The position numbers and the translations under genes were made by a program. Source: Homarus americanus (lineage: Eukaryota > Arthropoda > Malacostraca > Decapoda > Nephropidae). From it: DNA of 64,000 bases. This document shows, piece by piece, positions 62,541 to 64,000 of this stretch; the first letter of the stretch is position 1; each line of letters begins with the position of its first letter. The stretch is from assembly GCF_018991925.1 (NCBI RefSeq), contig NW_024735226.1, forward strand, positions 1 to 64,000, read 5' to 3'. The notes beneath the pieces are model-generated. The model was not told where the DNA came from. It ran no database searches and was given only the letters and a program-made list of their open reading frames with translations.

Positions 62541-63344
62541 TTACGCATACTCATTCCTATAGCCCCCTGCCGCCACTCATTCCTATCGCCCCCCTGCGCC
62601 GTTAATGCCGCGGTAAGCGATTACCGCCACTCCTCTTATCGCACCCTGCAGCGATATTCGCCTGTAAGGCGTTGTTTGCCACTCTTATACTTCCCCTGTC
62701 GTTAATGCGCCCATAAGGCGATTGCCGCCACTCTTTTCTTTGCCTCCTTGGCGGTTAATTGCCCGTGAAACTATTGCGCCACTCATTCTTATCGCCCCCT
62801 GCCGCCGTTAATCGCCGTGAAACGTTGCCGCCACTCATTCTTTGCCCTCTGCCGCCGTTAATCGCCCGTAAAGCTATTGCTGCCACTCATTCCTACTCGC
62901 CCCCTTCCTCCGTTAATCGCCCGCAAAGGCGGTGCCCACCTCATTCTTATCGCCCCCTTACCGTTCATCGCCCGCCAAAGGCGTTGCCACCTCATTCTTA
63001 TAAGCCTTTTCAGCCTGTTAGCCAATCGCCAGAGCGTTGCCGCCACTCATTGTTATTGCCCCCTGCCCTTTAATAAGCCGTAGCGTTGCATCACTCATTC
63101 TTAGCCTTTTGCGGTTAATCGCCGTAAGGCGTTTGCCGCCACTATTCTTTATCGCCCCTGCGCCATTAATCGCCCGTGGGCGTTGCGCCACTCATTCTTA
63201 TTGCCCCCTGCCTGGTTAATCGCCCGTGAAGGCGTTGCCGCCACTCATTCTTGTTGCCTTCCTCGTCATTAATCGCCCGTGAAGGCGTTGCCGCTACTCA
63301 TTCTTATCGCCTCCTCCTGCGCCGTTAATCGCCGTGAGGTACTT

Positions 63345-63740
63345 GCTATTCATATGGCCCCCTGCTGCCGTTAATGTCGGCCGCAAGGCGTTGCCACCTC
63401 ACTCTTATCGCCCCCTTGTCTGCGTTTATCGCCCGTAAGGTGATTGCCGCCCGCTATTCTTCTCGCCCCCCTCCGCGTTAATCGCCCGTCAGCGTGCCGC
63501 CACATTCTTATTGTCCCCCTGCGCCGTTGTCGCCCAGTGAGCGGTATTGCCGCCGTGTTCTTATTGCCCCCCTGCCGCCGTTATTCGCCCGCAAGGCGTT
63601 GCGCACTCATTCTTATCGCCCTCCTGCGTTGTTAATTGCCGTGGGCGGTTGAAGCTCTCTCATTCTTATTGCCTTCTGAAGCCATTAATCCCGAATAGCG
63701 TTGCCACCACTCATTCTTATCGCCCCCTGCGCCGTTAATC
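63345..63740. repeat. ~1.2-kb multimer, copy 2
   Basis: Shares CTGCTGCCGTTAATGTCGGCC, CTCACTCTTATCGCC, TTGTCTGCGTTTATCGCCC, GCGTTGTTAATTGCCG (about 63627) and GCCTTCTGAAGCCATTAATC with 62130-62540. The GAAACC/GAAGCC word seems unique to these two copies in the window. Confidence 0.75.
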
Positions 63741-64000
63741 GCCCGTAGGCGGTGGCGCCACTCATTCTTATCGCCCCCTGCGGCCGTTGTCGGCAGTAAG
63801 CGTTCCGCCCTACTCTTATCGCCCCTCTGCGCCGATAATCGCCCGGCGAAGCGTTGCTTCCTCTTATCGCCCCTGCCGTCGTTAATCGCCCGCCAAGGCG
63901 TTGCCCGCCACTGCTCTTTTTCGCCCCCTTGCCGTTAATTTGCCGTGAGTCATTGCTGCCCCTCATTCTTGTTGCCCCTGCGCCGTTGTCGCCGTAAGGC

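Larger units (their letters stand above)
57300..64000. repeat. Satellite domain E, right end of window
   Basis: Mixed TATTGCC and TATCGCC monomers. New markers are CATTCGTATC(G/A)..CCATGCC (about 57903, 59068, 59732, 60876) and GTAATAAGATTGCC (59511, 60118, 60416). Offsets of about 664 and 607 bp suggest multimers of about 12 monomers. The array runs off the window edge in mid-monomer, so its true size is unknown. Confidence 0.88.

Noticed and set aside
1..64000. CRISPR array
   Set aside because: There is a short repeat with an internal dyad, but no unique spacers. The whole 54-bp monomer is repeated, copies abut directly, and an animal LINE sits in the array.
1..64000. CENP-B box in the monomer, marking a centromere
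   Set aside because: By eye no position of the consensus on either strand fits the spaced TTCG/A/CGGG core. A centromeric role can be neither claimed nor excluded from sequence.

Overview
This window is almost entirely one tandem satellite array. A GC-rich monomer of 54 bp (roughly 1,200 copies) fills everything except about 300 bp at 13764-14064. A well-formed stretch shows the period exactly: the monomer start GCCGCCG recurs at 55685, 55739 and 55793. I see no functional protein-coding gene, rRNA, tRNA, CRISPR array or recognisable regulatory site. The many open frames of 60-180 codons are satellite translations. Because 54 is a multiple of three, one frame per strand has no stop in the consensus, which gives 18-residue-periodic peptides on both strands.

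The one non-satellite segment (13764-14064) is a 5'-truncated CR1-clade LINE inserted in a monomer. It carries the decayed C-terminal end of the reverse transcriptase ORF, ending in an FKKKLDRHM block, then a short 3' UTR finishing in a TTATGTTCTTATG tail. A CR1 LINE inside a multi-kilobase CpG-rich satellite indicates animal DNA, most likely vertebrate (CR1 is common in amniotes, amphibians, cartilaginous fishes and lampreys). I cannot name the species. The setting is probably heterochromatin such as a pericentromeric, germline-restricted or microchromosomal block.

Layout, with boundaries judged by eye: 1-13763 is a noisy low-order array. 13764-14064 is the CR1 fragment. 14065-16300 resumes the noisy array. 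From about 16300 to 40300, two families of monomer variants alternate: 'B' (markers GATATTGCC, TTAAGGGCC, AATCACCTG) and 'C' (markers CATTGTCCACTT, CCTTTATTCGCCC, CGCTTCCCTG). They form a higher-order repeat of roughly 5.0-5.6 kb. From 40300 to about 57300 is a third family, 'D' (markers TATTGCC, CGCCAGTTGGCG, GCAGCCACTCATTATTATC), with two adjacent copies of a 2.2-kb higher-order repeat at 43700-48100. From 57300 to the end is a mosaic 'E' with multimers of about 0.6 and 1.2 kb.

Many monomers have one-base indels and a recurrent TAA-to-TG replacement, and there are three G/T-rich stretches. These look like uncorrected long-read error superimposed on real variation, so single-base claims here should be checked against raw reads. 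The sharper biological signals are: variants concentrated at the seven CpG sites per monomer, a 7-bp dyad in every monomer, and nested higher-order organisation.
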